Below, piece by piece: positions 11,480 through 21,574 of a stretch of 64,000 nucleotides of DNA; position 1 is the stretch's first letter; each line of letters starts with the position of its first letter. The DNA comes from Ciona savignyi. Its lineage: Eukaryota; Chordata; Ascidiacea; Phlebobranchia; Cionidae. The translations under genes and the position numbers were made by a program. The stretch covers positions 335,977 through 399,976 of the forward strand of contig CH003429.1 of NCBI GenBank assembly GCA_000149265.1, read 5' to 3'. The notes below the pieces were generated by a model, which was not told the DNA's origin, ran no database searches, and was given only the letters and a program-made list of their open reading frames with translations.

Positions 11480-13439
11480 TCAATCAGGGCTCGAAACTCA
11501 GACCATTTATTTTAAATATGTAATTGGCATATCATGTATGAATCGGTCGTGTTAACCATTCGGCCATTAGACCGTTTAATTTATTCAGCTAATTATCATC
11601 CAGCCAGACACAATAAATCCACAGAAATGGTTGTCAACGCGCTGTTAAAGAATTCATAATCTTTGCCAGGGTACTTTTCGTGCTTAGATTTAAGGTGATG
11701 AAGAATTTGCGCTTTGTCTCACGGTTGTCAACGCAGATCTAATTGTTTGTAATAAAGAAGCATTGCCAATGTACTTTTCATGCTTAGATTCAAGCTGCCA
11801 TTAAAATTAAATTTTGTGACGCAATAAAATAAATTTATTACATTCCACTCCCCAGGTAAGAATAAACTACGTCACTACTTATTTCACTATTACCGAAAAA
11901 TCAAAGCGTGAGGAATGAATAAAAAAGAATCCAATGCATTATAGTAGCATATATGAAGACTACATACATAATGTAGTTATAAGATTCAATCATTAAGTGC
12001 TCTTGGGACTCATTAAATACTTCTGGCTAGTAAAATAATGTATTGAATTATATGTATGAACATAGACAGCAAGAAAAAGAGAATTTTTATGATAGTTGGA
12101 TTTGTTTTAAAAAGAAAGCTGTTAAGAGCTTTATTAAAAATTTTCGAAAGATATTTTCCAGTCAGTTTAAGTTTGACATATTTATTTTCATAACTTTAAA
12201 GGATTTCTTCAAATTTGTTGTGGTTTTCTTATTGTCGTTAACACATTCCCTAACCATTGAACTGTTTTTAAAAACATTTATGTATTTTTCTTGTTCCAAT
12301 CCCTTTTAAAGCTTCGACCCCATTTTACAACTGAATAATATCAACTTGAATAAGAGTGAATGTAAAGTTTACCAGATGTAAAATCAATATTTATGTAGCA
12401 CATTTATGGTGTAGCTACTTTTGGTTAGATTGACACATGTGGAAAGTATATTTGAACATAGACTGTTAAAGTTTATTTCAAAAACAATCTAGACACCCAT
12501 GGACTAACTTGGAATTCCAGACATTTTGTTTACAATTTGGAATCTTCTAAAATTTTAAAAAGTTTGAAAACAATCCACATAAAAGATATTTTCAAGTTAC
12601 TTAAGTTCGACATATTTATTTCCATAACTTTGAAGAATTTTTTTTAATTTGTAGTGGTTGTTTTATTGTCATAAATACATTCCATAACATTAAACATTTG
12701 AAACGCTGTTGCATTTTTCTTGTTTTATTCCCTGTTAAAGCTTCAATTCCACTTTAAACCTCTGCCTCCCAGAGAATAATATCAACTTGGAATTCAAGAC
12801 ATTTTGTTTACAATTTGCCAATCTTCTCAGATTTGGAAAAGTTCGATAACAATCCACATGGTGACCCCTTACCTCACACCCCGCTTTCAAGAAATCCCCT
12901 ATCTTCGACATGGGTACAAAGTATGCCATGTGGGGCTTCCCTGTCGTTGCAGTTCCCCAATAAACTTTCAAATCACGAGTTTTCAAGATTTCCGACAATT
13001 TGCTCTCTCCGAGGACCTCCTGTGGTCAAATGTACGATTTCGTTGAATAATTTGTTGCGTTCGATTAAAATATTAAAATATTGTGCTTTTCTCCATGGGC
13101 AAGGCACTTTATGGACATTGCTTGAACCCAGCGGATTAATGGGTTCCACTAATTTGAAAAAACATGCATACACAACACACTGCAATAGCTCCGGTAACCC
13201 GACGATGGGCGCGAGGTGATCTGTCGATTGCCTGTATGTTAACTCCCTTGGTTTTCCCATTCACGGGGATAAACATAAATATATCCTAACACAACAATGT
13301 TATAATTTTCATTTGTTTCATAACAACCGAGTCCTGTATTTAATCCGTGAAAAAATAATCGTTTCATGCGCCATCGAGTGGTTACCTGTAGGTTCCTTGT
13401 GATGAGTCGTTGCTTTTCCTCGGGAGATATCGCTGACAT
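4446..13439 (-). CDS. YARS1: Tyrosyl-tRNA synthetase, cytoplasmic (class I, with EMAP-II-like C-terminal domain)
   Basis: Charges tRNA-Tyr with tyrosine in the cytosol. Exons (minus): 13439-13386, 13019-12873, 10959-10880, 10301-10160, 9800-9717, 9663-9583, 9070-8981, 8763-8631, 8460-8375, 8069-7947, [one or more not found], 6202-6003, 5368-5227, 4556-4446. All listed junctions are GT-AG and in phase; stop TGA at 4448-4446. The model gives 490 residues plus about 36 missing, against 528 in human. Exon 1 begins [18 protein letters not shown], which fixes the start. The HIGH-type motif is [11 protein letters not shown] (about residue 48) and the KMSKS-type motif is KMSSS (220-224). The C-terminal part shows [36 protein letters not shown] and a terminal NIS-stop, as in vertebrate YARS1. 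Oddities: the sequence just before KMSSS is frame-slipped (see findings), the ELR tripeptide reads SLR, and the exon for the start of the EMAP-II-like domain was not located. Large introns hold repeats and a gap with rDNA. Confidence 0.93.
4630..5222 (-). repeat. 109-bp tandem array, about 5 units (last synthetase intron)
   Basis: Units contain GGATATAAATGAACCAACC, CCAGCAACTCGACTGTG and CATGAGGTGTCTTACGATAC at a 109-bp period. The array ends a few bases from the exon donor at 5227. Weak open frames in it are by-products of the repeat. Confidence 0.9.
5735..5905 (+). repeat. Dispersed repeat with GCGGCCGCCAAAC end, copy 1
   Basis: TTTAGTTTATTCATTTTTTG, AAAAGACGGCAAAACGAACA and GCGGACGCGGCCGCCAAAC also occur at 45195-45360 in the same order and orientation. 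Probably the 3' end of a retroposon; the family is unknown. Confidence 0.7.
6341..6530 (-). mobile_element. tRNA-derived SINE (family 1), partial
   Basis: The tail repeat AGGATAGGATAGAATATTC is followed by GGGCAATCGTCAGA and the TATTGCAGTTTGTTGTG body. The tRNA-like head is decayed. Lies in a synthetase intron. Confidence 0.6.
6903..7912. repeat. 31-bp minisatellite, about 32 units
   Basis: The unit AGTAATACACCTCATGCCCA plus CAGTCGAGCAC repeats with point changes; two units near 7670 and 7770 carry the same short insertion (TCTACAGTCCAGTCGAG). It occupies the synthetase intron region where the unlocated exon should be. Confidence 0.9.
8126..8342 (+). mobile_element. tRNA-derived SINE (family 1) with clear pol III boxes
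   Basis: CGTTGGTCTAGCGGTTAAG (A-box region), GGTGCGAAACTGG (B-box region), then CTTGGACAAGGCAC and a tail ending in repeats of TATCC. Inserted in the synthetase intron between exons 10 and 9. Confidence 0.75.
9169..9302 (-). mobile_element. tRNA-derived SINE (family 1), head missing
   Basis: GTTTATCCCCGTGAATTGG tail followed by GGAGCTATTGCAGTGTGTTG and ATTAATCCGCTGGGTTC. Truncated before the tRNA-like part. Confidence 0.6.
9370..9537. repeat. 21-bp minisatellite
   Basis: About eight units of GACGTTGATGACATCATATGA, one shortened. Lies in the synthetase intron between exons 6 and 7. The period of 21 keeps a frame open by chance. Confidence 0.85.
9868..10160. repeat. CA/CCCCA-rich simple repeat
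   Basis: Low-complexity CACACCCACC sequence directly abutting the donor of synthetase exon 4 at 10160. The donor GTGGGTGGG is itself part of the repeat. Confidence 0.8.
10470..10865 (+). mobile_element. tRNA-derived SINE (family 1), tandem or composite copy
   Basis: A head and body at 10470-10690 are followed by a second body and tail at 10681-10865. ATGGGTTCTA blocks repeat. Located just before synthetase exon 3 on the opposite strand. Confidence 0.6.
11154..11253. other. Assembly gap (100 N)
   Basis: Exactly 100 unknown bases. The 52 bases before it (11101-11152) recur exactly at 11496-11547, after the rDNA fragment, so the gap and rDNA sit between two copies of one stretch. Confidence 0.99.
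11254..11483 (+). rRNA. Fragment of 28S rRNA gene next to an assembly gap
   Basis: The 230 bases after the gap match the conserved core of animal 28S rRNA, for example GGGATGAACCGAACGCCGGG, GGTGTTGGTTGATATAGACA, GACGGTGGCCATGGAAGTCG and GCTAAGGAGTGTGTAACAAC. The match stops at GCCGAATCAA and the sequence returns to intron. It is far shorter than a 28S gene and lies in a synthetase intron. A chimeric join in the assembly is likelier than a genuine rDNA insertion. Confidence 0.9.
12110..12865. repeat. Diverged local duplications in a synthetase intron
   Basis: 12160-12330 (GACATATTTATTTTCATAAC) resembles 12595-12760. 12505-12580 (GACATTTTGTTTACAATTTG) resembles 12785-12860, which ends at the donor of exon 2. 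Old intron-internal duplications. Confidence 0.6.
13090..13290 (+). mobile_element. tRNA-derived SINE (family 1), body and tail
   Basis: GGGCAAGGCACTTTATGG, CCCAGCGGATTAATGGG, CACTGCAATAGCTCCGGTAA and the GTTTTCCCATTCACGGGG tail. Head absent. In synthetase intron 1. Confidence 0.65.
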
Positions 13440-13503
13440 CGTTGGAAGAGTTGGTTCTGGGGATGGAAAAACTACTTTGTCCCACGATGTGGAAAAACAT
13501 GCG

Positions 13504-13906
13504 ATATTTCTATTTGAATATAATATAATTAGTGAAACAAATAATTAAAATCGATTTGCTGATTTCCCCCGATGCGGTATTTATAGAGGAAACAGTGTGA
13601 TAATTGTAAAAAACGTGAACTACTCTTGCTCTATGCTTGATTGTTTCTCGCGCTTCGCTCCACGTTGATTAGACCTACTTTAAACCTCTTCCCAACTCCT
13701 CTAACTAGTGCATTGTAACGTTCAGTGTAGCATTGTGTACATTGTCAGTTTGCTTGTATGAATTAACCCGTGCATTATATTGTCTAGATTCGTAGTTAAA
13801 TAAAACCTACAATGAGTACTCATTAAACGTACCATAGGTCACAACTATAATTCTATTTGAATATGACATAATTAGTGAAACAAATAATTAAAATCGATTT
13901 GCTGAG
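13504..13906. repeat. 56-bp direct duplication upstream of the synthetase gene
   Basis: AATTAGTGAAACAAATAATT and neighbouring bases occur at 13504-13561 and 13850-13906. The stretch between is AT-rich with no gene seen. Confidence 0.6.
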
Positions 13907-14109
13907 TTATACTAATATCGATTTGCTGATATAAAACAGTTTCAGAGCCGTCTTTTAAAAAAAAACATGTGTTACCTTTTACTACTGCTGGGAAATGACT
14001 TTCTGCCTTGTTTAAAGACGTCAGATGATGTTTCCACCTTTGTAGATGTACAAGGTCAGTTGGAATGCTGGTTGGAAGTTCGGATAAAACTCTGGAAATA
14101 TTTCAAGTT

Positions 14110-14735
14110 TGGTCATTTGGTACAATTATAACATTTCGGGTGGGAAACCAGGCTTTATTAACGGGTATCGTAAGACACCTCATGCCCACAGTTGAGTTGC
14201 TGGAGATATTACAGTGTGTGGATGGTTGGTTCATTTATATCCTCGCGGGTGGGAAACCAGGCTTTATCCACGGATATCGTAAGACACCTCATGCCCACAG
14301 TTGAGTTGCTGGAGTTATTACAGTGCGTGGATGGTTGGTTATTTATATCCACGTGGGTGGGAAGCCAGGCTTTATCCACGGATATCGTAAGACACCTCAT
14401 GCCCACAGTTGAGTTGCTGGAGATATTACAGTGTGTGGATGGTTGGTTCATTTATATCCTCGCGGGTGGGAAACCAGGCTTTATCCACGGATATCGTAAG
14501 ACACCACATGCCCACAGTTGAGTTGCTGGAGATATTACAGTGTGTGGATGGTTGGTTTATGTATATCCTCGTGGGTGGGAACACAGGCTTTATCCACGGG
14601 TATTGTAAGACACCACATGCCCACAGTCGAGTTGCTAGAGCTATTACAGTGTGTGGATGGTTGGTTCATTTATATACTCGTGGGTGGGAACACAGGCTTT
14701 ATCCATGAGTATCATATACATGGGTATCAAATATG
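14110..14735 (+). repeat. 109-bp tandem array, opposite orientation
   Basis: Same unit as at 4630-5222 but inverted (GAGTTGCTGGAGATATTACA, GGTTGGTTCATTTATATCCT), nearly six units. Lies between the OSCP1 and synthetase genes. Confidence 0.9.
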
Positions 14736-15437
14736 GCGACAACTTACTTAAAATCTGACGCAGTTGGATTCCAACCTCCAAGGTAACTCTGCTTGGATAA
14801 TGTTAAGTTCAAAGCAACTAAATCGTGCATCACTATGTGGGAACCTAAACGATACAAAGACCACAGTGACAACTGGTTGCTACAATAACAGTGACAGGAA
14901 TTGTCGGGTTGGTTTAAATTACAATTATAAATAGAACAGTGCGGAATTGGATTGGAAATTATGGGTGAACAGCAAAAATAACTAGGGAGTTTAGAGTGAA
15001 AGTGTGTACAGAATAAGGTTATTAAATCTATGGTTTCATAAGTATGCACCAATTACAACAATGAAATTACAGCACGCATATATGACAAATGTGCAAATTC
15101 TTTCATTGAACAAAATACTATATTTAAAATTATATTATCGACCATTTACGCACAAATTGAAATTTAAAACCCATAAACAGTAATAAAGGCTCTATGCCTT
15201 ATTAAAGTTATCAATGATTACAGAATTGTTTTAGTTTATTGCTCGGTACAATATATAACTGGACCTTTCTATCGCAAAGAAATAAAAATGTGATATTAAT
15301 ATTGTGATAATATTGTAAAATCAATTATATAGCATGGTAATAGTAACATCACAAAGCACCATTGATAAGTGAAATGATGTAACAAACATATGTTGTGTAT
15401 AGTGGTATCCAAGCAGGTGATAGCTATCAATGGTGTT

Positions 15438-16544
15438 TTATAAATCCATCAAAGACAACAGGTCTTCCCCGGCACTAGTTTGGCTGGCAGTTGGTTCGAT
15501 CGTCAGTTCGTTGACAATCTGCGACAATTGGTCGCGACCCGATCGTTGCGCTTGGATATCCACCACATTTGGGGTTGCGGTGGGTATCGTTGCTTTGGGT
15601 GTGACAGGAGTCGTGTTGTTGTCTTCAAACAGTTGTAATTTGAAGTCTTGCCCGGAGTTTGCGTTGTGAGTGGTCCCAATGAGTTGCGCCAACAGGTTGA
15701 GTTCAGCCTTTGCACGACGATGGCCCTCCTGCACGGTGCTCGACACCGAACCATCAGTTGCAATGAAGTAGTCTGTGCTACCACAGTTCACATAGACGTT
15801 TGTGCCAAGCAGGGTGGACCGCTTACCCCCCATCTCATTCGAAACCCCGAACACAGCGATATTTGGGGTGAATTTTGTTTCAGAATTAAATTTTTCTTTT
15901 TCAATTTTTTTTCCTCGGAAAATACGAATGGTACCCGGCACATCACACCCTTTGGGGACTTCCCCTGACGTTTTGATGACAAAACGTCCTTCATCATTCT
16001 GTACTTTCCCTGTGAGATATATCGAGACCTTGTTATTAACGTCTTGCAGAAACGCCAACAGACATTGTCGGATTTGTATGAACTCAAACGCCCCCATAGA
16101 GCCGTATTCCTTCACAATAGCTTTGTAGACAAACTTTACTTTGTTGACAACAGCGTGATTGGATCCAGCGAATTTCATTACTGAATCGAGGTGGTTCAAC
16201 GTGATATGCAGCAATGTGAATGGGTCGGGAGACTGTGTGACCTGATACTTCACGGCCATCACCATCAAATCATAGAGTTTCTCCATACTATCCGGGTTCA
16301 CCCTCATAATGGAGGAATGGACCAGCTTCCCGAACATATTGCGCATCGCGAGCTTGCTGTACAACATCTGTGGCTTCATCATCTCGTTCAACAGCTGCGG
16401 GTTGAACATCGTCCCGATGATGTCATCAATCACTTGCTTCGATCGGTCAGCCGCGATTGTCTGAGCTTGCAACCGCTGGTCCAGCACGTATAGCATCTCT
16501 CCACCCAGGTTGTAGAATAAAATGGGGAGGGTTTTTAACGCCAT
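15438..16544 (-). CDS. OSCP1: OSCP1 (organic solute carrier partner 1 / NOR1) homologue
   Basis: A single uninterrupted frame of 368 codons, close to the roughly 380-residue vertebrate protein. The N-terminus (TLPILFYNLGGEMLYVLDQR) matches the OSCP1 signature LPLLFLNLGGEMLYILDQR. Further shared blocks are IISTMFN-like IIGTMFN, EKLYDLM, KYQV, NHLDSV, RQCLLAFLQD, KVQNDEGRFV, VPGTIRIF, LNLLAQLIG and the C-terminal GEDLLSLMDL. In vertebrates OSCP1 is described as a modulator of organic-solute transport and is also linked to cilia; the biochemical role is unsettled. The gene has no intron here, so it may be a retrocopy or have lost introns, but the frame is intact and full length, which favours function. 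It lies upstream of the synthetase gene in the same orientation. Confidence 0.93.
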   Translation of the reverse strand: MALKTLPILFYNLGGEMLYVLDQRLQAQTIAADRSKQVIDDIIGTMFNPQLLNEMMKPQMLYSKLAMRNMFGKLVHSSIMRVNPDSMEKLYDLMVMAVKYQVTQSPDPFTLLHITLNHLDSVMKFAGSNHAVVNKVKFVYKAIVKEYGSMGAFEFIQIRQCLLAFLQDVNNKVSIYLTGKVQNDEGRFVIKTSGEVPKGCDVPGTIRIFRGKKIEKEKFNSETKFTPNIAVFGVSNEMGGKRSTLLGTNVYVNCGSTDYFIATDGSVSSTVQEGHRRAKAELNLLAQLIGTTHNANSGQDFKLQLFEDNNTTPVTPKATIPTATPNVVDIQAQRSGRDQLSQIVNELTIEPTASQTSAGEDLLSLMDL

Positions 16545-16822
16545 TTTCAGATGTTTTTGAATAAACTTCTAAACCTGAACATCTAAACCTGAACATAAAT
16601 ATCAATGGAGATAATAAATATAGTTAGCTTTGGTCAGTATGGAAAGTTTGTCAAATGTGTGTCGGTTACTTTTTATAAATACATCCCTGAATAATCAGAA
16701 AATGCATTCATCTATGTTTATTAGGCACTCTGTGCAGGTATGTAAAGTCCTTGTCACCTGTGAGATCTGTCACTTTCTAGAGTCAAATCAAATTGGTTCA
16801 CATGACTTTTAATATAGAATAG

Positions 16823-17215
16823 GATATATTCATGTTTATCCCGTGAATGGAAAAGCCAAGTCAGATCACCTCGCAGTCTCGCACCCACCGTCAGATTACC
16901 GGAGCTATTGCAGTGTGTTGTGTATAAATCACATGTTCCTTCAATTTCAAATTTGGTTGAACGCATTATCAATCAATCAATCAAACATATTTTATTTGTT
17001 AAACGCACAAAAACAAAATAATAACAATACGAAAATAAATTAAACTGAAGTTTAACAAGGAGACACACCTTATAATAAATGTAAATTAAAATATAAAGAT
17101 AAATAAATAAGAAATAAACAGAATAGCAGTGTGAAAAGTTTGTGCAAAAACGACAACTTGACAGATCTTTGCCATTAATCCGCTGGATTTAGGCAATTTC
17201 CATTAAATGGCTTGA
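16823..17215 (-). mobile_element. tRNA-derived SINE (family 1), split by the 16969-17172 retroposon
   Basis: The tail half lies at 16823-16968 and the next part (ATTAATCCGCTGGATTT) resumes at 17173. It is the paralogue of the SINE at 29575 in copy C, so the SINE predates the duplication. Confidence 0.6.
16969..17172 (-). mobile_element. Short retroposon with TTGA-repeat tail inserted in a SINE
   Basis: About 204 bp, A/T-rich, beginning with repeats of TCAA on the plus strand (a TTGA tail on the minus strand). It interrupts a tRNA-derived SINE between two copies of CATTA (16964-16968 and 17173-17177). The intact SINE consensus reads through this point. Present in copy A of the duplication only. 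Confidence 0.55.
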
Positions 17216-17578
17216 AATATACACACAGGCCAGTAATATATGTATTTCACTAGCACGTCATATAATTATTTTAAGATTTTTCTAGTGTGGTAAACAAAAA
17301 AATAGTTTACCCCATATACTGGTAGTTAAAACTTAACACTGGTAAAAATAAACAAAATACTTACACCATGCACTGCACATCATATATATATATATGAAAC
17401 TGGTTAATTTATGATTTATCGAGCTGATGAAATGTGCCAGACAGACTTCGCAATCGGTTAGAAAACTTAAAATATCGTGACGTCATTTACAAAAAGGGGG
17501 TTTTATATAAATAAAATCTTTCCCTCGTGTGAAATTCATCTTTGCATTCGTAATCATTCAAACGATTTAATCCATTAT

Positions 17579-17735
17579 GCGGCCGTTTAGCTTGCTGGGT
17601 TAATGAGTGGCCTTTTAACTTAAGAGTTTTAGGTTCGAAACTGGGCGCTAGTTAATCGGCTGTGTTGCCCGTGTGATAGCGTTTCTTGTGTTTTTCGATT
17701 CACGTCGATAAACATAAATATTCTATCTTATTAAA
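17579..17735 (+). mobile_element. Short tRNA-derived SINE (subfamily without the central body), copy A
   Basis: GCGGCCGTTTAGCTTGCTGG, GGTTCGAAACTGG, then directly TGTTGCCCGTGTGATAGCG and a TCGATAAACATAAATATTC tail. Shared with 30443-30595. Confidence 0.6.
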
Positions 17736-17898
17736 TCTGATAAAATTGAGTTAGGGTTTGTAGCTTAACTATGATCATGCAATAAGTGACATTAATTTTG
17801 TTATCGGGGACAAACACACTTTGCAAAGCTTATAACAACATGGTATCGCATTGGTGTTATATTTGATTTCTATGGTAGTTAACAACGATTTCAACCAG

Positions 17899-18322
17899 TC
17901 TACTTGTAGCGTTTTGATAAGTTTGTTTGGGTCTTTTGCTGCTACCTGTACTAATTTGTTACTCTCGCAATCCAGACTCCATCACGGAAGGTTATTTTAT
18001 TGTTGCCCAAATGCAGGTACAATGAAACACGCATTCATGATTAATCATTAAATGCGGGCACGACCTAATAAACACTGAACTCGGCTTCTCTGCATGTTTA
18101 CTGCAGGAGCCATGGTTGTAAACTGTTAGATATTATTCATGTTTTGAAAACAAAGAGGCATGGCATTATGTGAGAGATAGGAAGTCCAGGAAGTGTTTGA
18201 CCTTGCGGCCGCGTTAAAGCGGTTTAACAACCGTGTGAAGGGGAAGTCACATGGAACTAAAGTTAACACGCGGTACATATTAAATAATGACAAAAACACG
18301 GATTTGCTACACACTAAACCAG
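17899..18322. mobile_element. 424-bp insertion private to copy A
   Basis: Copy C reads straight from CAACCAG into ACCAATTG, while copy A has 424 extra bases between two ACCAG pentamers (17894-17898, 18318-18322). An insertion with a 5-bp target duplication is the simplest reading. No inverted repeats or protein were recognised. Confidence 0.4.
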
Positions 18323-18574
18323 AACAATTGTTTGGTTCGCTCGTGTGACCGAATGGCAGGCGCGGCTGATACGTGTATCAATTTGTATACAAAACCTGAT
18401 CCTGGTGTTTGTTTAAAGTTAGAGTGAATACCAATTGGGAAACCTTGGACCAAACATCAGGATATAAATTAATATGTTGCGCCATTTTGTGAATTTCATT
18501 ATAATTTATTGTATCCGACTGGTGTCGCCATTGAGACATTTTGCCGGAAAATGAAAGCAAAAAATGGTGTTGGT

Positions 18575-18700
18575 ACAGCCGTGTGGCCGAATGGTTAACG
18601 CGACCGATACATATACCGACTACTAAAGAAAAATTACCGACTATAAAACGGTTCTAATCACGAGGCCTGGTTTTGCATTTTGGTTTTAATTTTGCATTTG
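18575..18700 (+). repeat. tRNA-like dispersed repeat (family 2), copy A
   Basis: GTGTGGCCGAATGGTTAACG resembles the A-box side of a Ser/Leu-type tRNA, followed downstream by a decayed B box (CGGTTCTAATCACGAGG). Relatives lie at 27580, 29222, 31014, 38928 and, reversed, 49425. Confidence 0.5.
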
Positions 18701-18854
18701 AGTCAACCGCGTCGGAAGCTGGACATAACGCTTAAAGTTATTGATATGTTTTTGCATTACCTCCCTATATTGAACCAATTATTCACATGGACACAAGTTA
18801 CCTCTTAAAACATAAATGTTGGTGTAGTGTTGCGACTGCGGATATATGGTGGTC

Positions 18855-19035
18855 TACGTCATGTGTACTACGTCACATATTATACGTCACATGTTATACG
18901 TCACATGTTATACGTCGCATGTTATACGTCACATGTTATACGTCACATGTTATACGTCGCATGTTATACGTCACATGTTATACGTCACATGTTATACGTC
19001 GCATGTTATACGTCACATACTCTACGTCACATGTT
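18855..19035 (+). repeat. 14-bp minisatellite in copy A
   Basis: About twelve units of ACGTCACATGTTAT, alternating with an ACGTCGCATGTTAT variant. Copies B (about 28690) and C (about 31290) have only a few units, so the array expanded after duplication. Confidence 0.85.
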
Positions 19036-20829
19036 ATATTCCGACCACGAACACGAACTGAGATATCCTGAAAAATCGGTTGATTTATTTTGATTCTTTA
19101 ATATTCGTTCTCGTCCGCCGGAACTCATAATGCAGACTGTGCCATCAATCACTATTGTTGACATAATATTAAGAATAACCCACTTCGGTATCAACTAATC
19201 CCTCAAATATGATTGAAAGATCGCCGACCAATCAACAACCCCCCCTCAATCGCTCACAAAAAGGTCAAAACTTGCTTTACGTGAGCCCAGCAAACGCGCG
19301 TTGATATACTATAAACACATTATGACGTAATCTCCCCCTAAATGACGCTATCAGTGTTCGGTCGATGCATCGACGTGTTGCCTTTACAACTTTCCTATCA
19401 GAAACAAACTTGCCGTGACTGGATACAAGCTCGCAGATATAAAGTTGTCAGAAAAATGACAAGTTAAAGCTTAATTACACACTCGGCTGACATAATTATG
19501 GATCACGTTTTAAAACCTTTGGCTCCAGCGAAAGGATTTAAAAATAATACGTCACCCGGTTTGACCTTTCACCTAAAGTGCTTCCGATGTATGGCCATTG
19601 TAAATTAGCATGAACAGAATGTACAGAGACCGTTGCAACTGAGCAAAATTGCAACTTTAGTGTTTGTCCTTCCGTGCTATTTTTGAAGGAATTTATGTTG
19701 TATTTAAAACCTTGATAAACACATCATCCACCTTTCCAAAGCCTCAATCATAAACATTTATGATCGCGAATCGTGTCGAATTACCGGATCCATTTTAACA
19801 TTTTGCTCGAAATGTGAAAACCACGAAGACATGAAACGGACCAAGACCTTCCAAGAAGTTTTTGGTCTCAAAAAAAGATGTCAAATGCTTTAAATTAAAG
19901 GATTTTGTCGTGTTTTTAAAGCAGTTTATGTCGAAAAATTGCTGGCTACAACTCGCAGTGACGTGTTTTCCTAACCGATATGTACTTTATTTTCAATTAC
20001 TATATTTTCTCGCGCATTAAGACACGATTCCGACACTTTGGTATATTTAGAACGGCGCGCCTATTTCGATCGGTTGTACTTTGGCATAATTTAGGGAAGT
20101 TTACAATCAGATAAAGTCAGTTCACGGGAGACATAATAGCTAGGTTGGATGGCTCCTCGTGGGTGGGACGACACTGATAATTCACTCCTTCTTATTTGGT
20201 ATTACTTACGCACGATGGGTTGGGTTTGATCTCAACCTTTTATCTGGTGTCCATGAGCCACACACCCACCTAAGCAAGCATATAGATCATATTATTACTT
20301 ATTATCTCCGGTGAAACATCATGGTATATCGTGATTAGCTGCTTATCAAATTAATCAAATATTTTAAAATTGTTTTTTCGGAATAAAAAGTAATTTCCAC
20401 AAGCGAATTCAGCTCAACAAGATATTTGTTTTGACAGTTTCCACCCCCCCCATTATCCTTTAAAAAAAGTGATTGATTGAATAACGAAGCAGCCGATCCA
20501 ATGACGACAAGTTCATGTTCCCCTGAGTAAATCGAGTCAACCCAGTAATTCATCACGTGTCTCCTCGAAGTTGAAATTAACCTTTCGCATTTCGAGCGTA
20601 AATCGAGCTTCAAATCAAATAATCAAATTACCTAAAGATGTTGCTGGGGTTAGTGCATTGTGCATACCAGGGGTCGTCAACCTGCGGCTTTTTCATCGTT
20701 CTGATACGGCTCTTAATAATTTTATTGCTACTGTTGCGAGCGCTGAATAAGTTTAATACCCATGCATAAAGTGAAACAAACAGAAGAACACTCGTGTCTT
20801 TATCTCAAACAGTGTTGTGAAGTCCAGTC

Positions 20830-21508
20830 TTGTGACGTCAAAAACCGCTTGCCTGCAGCGGCCTGCAGCAGTCTCGCAGCGCCCAAAACACCAGCGCTAG
20901 ATGAGCACGCGGGAGACCCTGAAGGAGAAACAGAAATAGCAAAGCAAACAACAAACATACCAATCAGAAACAAAAGACCTCTTTCTAGTCCGGACAACAT
21001 AAGCCAAACGAAAACCAAAACAATAAGCTTAAGTGAAAACCCCTGTTAACTGCAGAACATGCAACACGGAAGGACTGGTGGTAGAGGAAAGCGGAAAATA
21101 TTTCTGCTGTAGTTGCAACGGAGAGTTTAAAATAGCAAGAACGTGCTGCACGGCCAACGAACTGTTTTGGTGCCCAGCTACCAAAAGTCAACGTGCTGTC
21201 CGGCCTGTGAGGAAGAAGTGAGTTTGATGCCATGCTGCAACACTTATCAACCGACAATGCAATTAGCTGATGGAACTTTGCAGTTCCCAGGCTGCGAAAG
21301 GTACTGTACTGACTGTAAATGCGGACGAATAAATTATTTTCTAAATAAAGAACTTAGTAAGCCATGTGAAAACATGAGTTGCAATCATAGATTTATACAT
21401 TGTAACTGCGGAAAAAGATATGTAAAAGAAATACCACCCGACCAACCGTTTAAATGCAAATATGGTTATGAATACGAATGTGATATAAATGTTGGTGTTA
21501 AAATATGA
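20830..21508 (+). pseudogene. LINE ORF1 remnant with zinc-binding-type cysteines
   Basis: Open pieces in different frames continue one another (about 20830-21049, 21033-21221, 21143-21508), which implies at least two frameshifts. The pieces show many Cys pairs (CRTCNTEG, CCSCNGEF, CCPACEEE, CTDCKCG, CNCGKRY), like zinc-ribbon or zinc-knuckle nucleic-acid-binding proteins of LINE ORF1. No known protein was identified. Confidence 0.5.
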
Positions 21509-21574
21509 TTTATTTATATTGGTAATGTGATAGAACGATAATTTATGAAACTTTTTTTATTTTTAATATTTATC

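Larger units (their letters stand above)
16698..20812 (+). repeat. 4-kb duplicated segment, copy A
   Basis: Matches 29453-33455 in direct orientation along almost its whole length, nearly identical over 19735-20110. It includes SINE remnants, a tRNA-like segment near 18570, a 14-bp tandem array (18855-19035) and a hAT-like terminus (CAGGGGTCGTCAACCTGCGG, about 20670). Copy A has private insertions at 16969-17172 and 17899-18322. No gene found in it. Confidence 0.85.

Noticed and set aside
11254..11483. rDNA fragment considered as a target-site insertion of an R2-type element
   Set aside because: The fragment is an internal 28S region with no retroelement sequence attached, and it is flanked by a duplicated intron piece instead.
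15430..16493. Plus-strand frames of up to 108 codons
   Set aside because: Shadows of the OSCP1 homologue on the other strand.
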